Shown in pieces: positions 60,040 to 64,000 of a stretch of 64,000 nucleotides of DNA. Location: the NCBI RefSeq assembly GCF_000471905.2, contig NW_006500355.1, forward strand, positions 191,097 to 255,096, given 5' to 3'. The notes under the pieces were generated by a model. That model was not told the origin of the DNA. It searched no databases and saw nothing but the letters and a program-made list of their open reading frames with translations. This DNA is from Amborella trichopoda (taxonomy: Eukaryota; Streptophyta; Magnoliopsida; Amborellales; Amborellaceae). Made by a program: the position numbers and the translations under genes. The first letter of the stretch is position 1, and every line of letters starts with the position of its first letter.

Positions 60040-60700
60040 AATGGTTTAGAAAGTGGGGGATAATAGTCTAACATTTTCTATAGGATGTTGATGGCCCATC
60101 TATGGAATAGAAAACTCATATCTCTCACCGAACAGGTCACCCAAGATCAATGATATATATTCAATCTCACATGACTGACAAGTCAAGCTAAGGAAAACCC
60201 TAATCTTGTTCAAAGCACTATAAAAATAAATTAATCTCTACCCAAATCTCTGCACCTTATCTCTTACACATAGTTTATATCTTTCTCTTCCTTAACTTAT
60301 CAAAGGGGGCATGCCTCACTTACAATATCTCTCTCTCAAATAGAAACTCTCTCTCTTGAAGCCCTAAAGGTGGCACCCCCCACTCTTTCTCATCTTATGG
60401 TTCTCTCTCATGGTGTCTCTCTTGATCTCTAATCTATCTTTGGGGTTTAGAGTTTAGACTATAGGGTTGGTAGAAAAGAGAAGTATCACTCTCAAACTAA
60501 GTTGTTAAGGGGATTCACCTAAGGTTGGAGTTTTGTAATAAAAAAGGTGTTCATGTTCCATTTGTGCGACTTGTCCAAACTTGCTTTCTTAATTGAGATT
60601 GAAGGTTGGCCATTAGATCCCGCATCATCGAAAGGTGGTGATTTGGTGTGAGGTGTAAGATACTTGGTTCAAGTAATTTCTGACACCCTCATTTGTTTAT
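60040..60700 (+). mobile_element. Possible solo LTR-like sequence
   Basis: A CTATAAAAATAAA TATA-like motif (60221) is followed by a CT-rich leader and a region resembling the end of a Ty3-type LTR (GGTGTGAGGTGTAAGATACTTGG). No partner copy, internal domain or target duplication was found, so this is tentative. Confidence 0.2.
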
Positions 60701-60709
60701 TCTATATTT

Positions 60710-62995
60710 ATTTATTACATCTTTTATTATCAAGCATAGATTATGTCTTTTCTTTGTTTTTGAAAGAAATGTTTTGTAAAATGACTATTTATGAGTGATT
60801 TAGGCCGTGAAGAAAAGAAAAAGAACGGAAAAAGAAAGGAAAAATAATAATTATATACTTCGGCTAGATCACATAGAGTCTTTCTTTCAATAACCTCATA
60901 AACCACCATGGATCAAATTGTAAAAATAAAATAAAATAAATAAATAACACTCTATATATATGTCTAGAAGAGAAACCCTCTTAAGATTGAATAGAGAGGA
61001 TGGTCAATTTAAGTGCTTTGAAACTTAAAATCTAATATATTTTTTCTTAAGATACTCATGTAGATCTCAAATTTTCATACTGAAAAAATCCTCCTCAGTT
61101 TTTATACGAACGATTAAGCATACAATGTGATCCCACGGAGACAAGAAATGGGACAATTGGCATTTGACAAAACAATGGGTGGGACAAGGAGACCAATAGA
61201 AGAATAACTCATGGCTCATATTTGTTAGAACTAACACTACGCTCATTACCTGCTCCTTCCATATTTTGTACCATCAAAACTTATGGGGTCCCAAGAGCTG
61301 GCAAAGTGCAAGAAATGGAACTTTCTTTTTGGCCTTTTATCTTATTTTTTAACATAGTGTATTGCCTTCACCTCCACGTCTCTCTCCCTCCTTTCCCCCG
61401 GTTTTTTACATAAAATTAGACTACAAAGTTAGACAAAAAAAAAAAAAAGACAAAAATCATTTCTACTTCAAATATTTTCTTCTAAAACTTAAATCATATC
61501 TAAGAATTTGCCACGTGTACGATCAATCATTACTTTTAGTATTACTATTAGTATTTTACGCCATTATGAAAAAAAAAAAATCAAATCGTTCGTAATTGGA
61601 TTTACAGCTAGCAACTCTTATTTCTTTCCTCGCTCGTTCATCTCTTTTTATTCTGATCTAGAGAGAGATTCATGTATAGGTGTAAAGATGGTAGAGTATC
61701 AGTTGTACTCAGAAATGACGCCAATGCTAACAAGTAATTAACAGGCATTTCCATATGCAGAATAGATAAAAAATACACCTAGTCTATTAGAATTGAAGAA
61801 ATTATATCCCTATTGCTCTGTTTTCTCTTTTGGATCGTTAACTGTATATTCATTTTACAAGATATAATATTTGTTTTATGGGTGTACCGACATCGAAAGA
61901 GATGGGAAGAAATGACACATTATATATGAACAAAGAAGATCAACCAAGATTCTCTTATCATCTCAAGTGTGGCAAATGGCTATCAATGTTCTAGGCTCTT
62001 CCTAGAGACTATTGCAAGTATATATACAGCATGGGACCTGTTCTTGAAATTTAAAATTAGAGCTCTTTGAAGCAAATGTGCTTTAAATTGGAGCTCCAAC
62101 ATGAAATGACACAGTAGGTAGGTCCCACAGTCTTTCCATTGCTATGCATCCATTGATTGGGTGGAGATGATGCTAATGACCATTCTGTCTCTGTGGTAGT
62201 TGATCGAAGTATATTTCCCAACAAATAAAGAGACAAAAAGTGTACGTGCATTTCCTTATGACACAAATTTCATCATGTATTTCTTGACAAGGAATTATCG
62301 GCAATTATCACCATAGGAAAAAAGTACAGGAGGAAAATAATGTCAAGAAAACATAATAATTTCTTCTTTTTTTATGGTGGGGTAATTTTTTTTATTTTTA
62401 TTTTTATCTTTTATATTTATTTTTAATACATTTCTATATTTTTTTTGGTTGTTTTTTTGTTTTTTTTATTGCCACAAATTTGCTCATTTCGGTAAATAAA
62501 AGATACTAAAGGGCTTTTTTTTCTCAAAAGTCATAATTAAGGTTAAGTCAAATGTCTTGACTTCTAACCAGTTCAATTGAGCACATTCACAACATCAGCT
62601 AAATATATGTGCAGACTGCAACTGAATCATTTCACAGGCAACACCAAAATGATCTGCAGACCGTTCCCACAAACTCCGGCGGCCTGCGCAGATGAATGGT
62701 CCCCCAGTGTACCAAAATATACAAACACTCTTGGACAACAAATTATTTCAAAATTATCACCAAATTAGACCTTTTTCATGTTGGAAAATTTGAAAACTCC
62801 ACAAAACACATGCTCTGACACAGAGAGGCTGGCTTCCATCTCTCCATTTCCATCTGAAGTTGCAAAGTTAAGAGGACCACTTAGTTTCCACCCACACTAC
62901 ACTCACCAAACTCACTCAATTATAGAGTGGTCCTTTTTTTTTTTCTCTTTGCTCTACTGCTTATTATGCTTGGATCTGCCTTCAAAGGCCTCACA
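60710..62995. other. No gene supported
   Basis: AT-rich with simple repeats (A-run near 61436-61449, T-rich 62362-62470). Open frames are short and unrecognised. Confidence 0.45.
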
Positions 62996-63002
62996 CATGT
63001 AG

Positions 63003-63325
63003 GGGTGGCAATGGGTCCGGTCTGGTCCGGACCCGGACCCGACTGGATCCGATCCAAAAATAAAAAATATATATTTAAATATGTTAAATATATACATGTA
63101 TTATTTAAATATTATAACTAAAAAAGTTTCTATAGATATATTTATTAATTAAATATTATAAAATAATATTTATTAAATATTATTTATATAACAACACTAT
63201 TCGGGTCTGGTCCACACATGGACCCGACCCAAATAGTGCTCGGGTCCAATATTTGAACCCATACCCAACCTGCCGGGTCCAAGACTTGGACCTATGCCCG
63301 GACCCCAGTCCATTGCGACCCTTTC
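63003..63325. mobile_element. hAT-type MITE, diverged
   Basis: The left end AGGGGTGGCAATGGGTCCGG and right end CCCCAGTCCATTGCGACCCT are inverse of one another with mismatches. An AT-rich core sits between GGACCCGACC-rich shoulders. Related in design to the elements at 23915 and 50735. The target duplication is not clear. Confidence 0.7.
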
Positions 63326-63329
63326 CCAC

Positions 63330-64000
63330 CTGCCAACTCTAACATTGATGAAAACTGCAATTGAGAGAGAGTGCCTAGCTTTCCTCAACAAACAAGCTAG
63401 TGTGAGCTGGATTGTTCAATTGTATTGCACAATTGTTTCCATCACCTGCAAATCATATCACCATGAGACTGCTGGTGCTACAAGTACTGCTACATCATAT
63501 CCATGATTCCGAGATGTGGCCAATGGAAATCATAAGGCTGTCAGGTCATCTCATTTCTTGAGTTCATTACCTTGCTCTACTTGCATGAGGCAGAGTTGCA
63601 TCATGATACACATGATGTATGCACAAAAGAAAGAGTTCTTGCGCAAGACACATCGACTGAATCTGGTGCAAGCACCAGTGTTCATTGATTGTGCAGGTCG
63701 TTAGCCGTCTGCGCCAAACGAAAACTTGATAATTTTGTGGACAATATGCTCATATTCTTGAATCTTCGCTGAGTGCTTCACATGTGGATCAAGAGTAAAC
63801 ATACTACCAAACAACTTATAGTGTCTTGAGATGAGTTGCTTTATAGTAATAGTGGATTATGAGCGATAATGAGCACATCCAAGCACCCACTTAATATCGT
63901 GTCCTAATGGTTTATTGCTACTTCTTGTTTACGGTTTAAAGGAAAAGGTGCCTCAGTTCAAAATTACACATAGGGACTGTATGCTATGGCACATGATGCA
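63330..64000. other. Right edge, no gene supported
   Basis: Short unrecognised open frames only. No splice or promoter context could be established. Confidence 0.4.

Noticed and set aside
1-64000. CRISPR arrays, bacterial operons, riboswitches, rRNA
   Set aside because: No regular spacer arrays, ribosome-binding sites, operon-like gene packing or rRNA sequence were seen. Everything fits a plant nuclear genome.

Overview
The window looks like nuclear DNA of a flowering plant, probably a woody dicot or magnoliid; I cannot name the species. It is AT-rich and intron-bearing. It carries plant-type cell-wall repeats (SPPPP/YYYK), a plant Got1 protein, plant LINE, RTE and hAT families, many MITEs, and three runs of N from draft assembly.

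Only two host genes are well supported. (1) A complete six-exon Got1-like vesicle-transport gene on the minus strand (start codon at 11624, stop at 1344-1346). All exons join in phase to give 136 residues. Its two large introns (3.5 and 6.1 kb) are loaded with transposon debris. (2) A secreted extensin-like gene on the plus strand (51311-55398). It has a signal peptide, SPPPP repeats, a Pollen Ole e 1 domain split by an intron, more repeats, and an intron in the 3' UTR. It is crossed by an assembly gap of exactly 1000 N and carries two opposite single-base indels in the repeats.

The rest is transposon country. 1.3-11.7 kb: the Got1 gene, with a LINE relic, a small LTR element of TRIM type nested in that LINE, a Mutator-like MITE, and an RTE tail. 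14-18 kb: a SINE, a 190-bp tandem array and a near full-length broken RTE. 19.5-24.6 kb: a decayed hAT (DUF659 type), a 22-bp minisatellite and two MITEs. 25.8-28.7 kb: a broken Copia relic. 29.2-39.8 kb: a 10.6-kb hAT element with recognisable ends, an 8-bp target duplication, a spliced leader and a mildly broken transposase, itself invaded by a LINE tail and two smaller elements. 41-48 kb: foldback elements and a cluster of one 390-bp MITE family. 51-56 kb: the extensin gene. 56-64 kb: sparse repeats and no gene I can support.

I found no convincing new biological system. The most informative points are the spliced Got1 model, the extensin/Ole e 1 chimera with its paired frameshifts, the delimited 10.6-kb hAT, and two MITE families with exact 9-bp target duplications.
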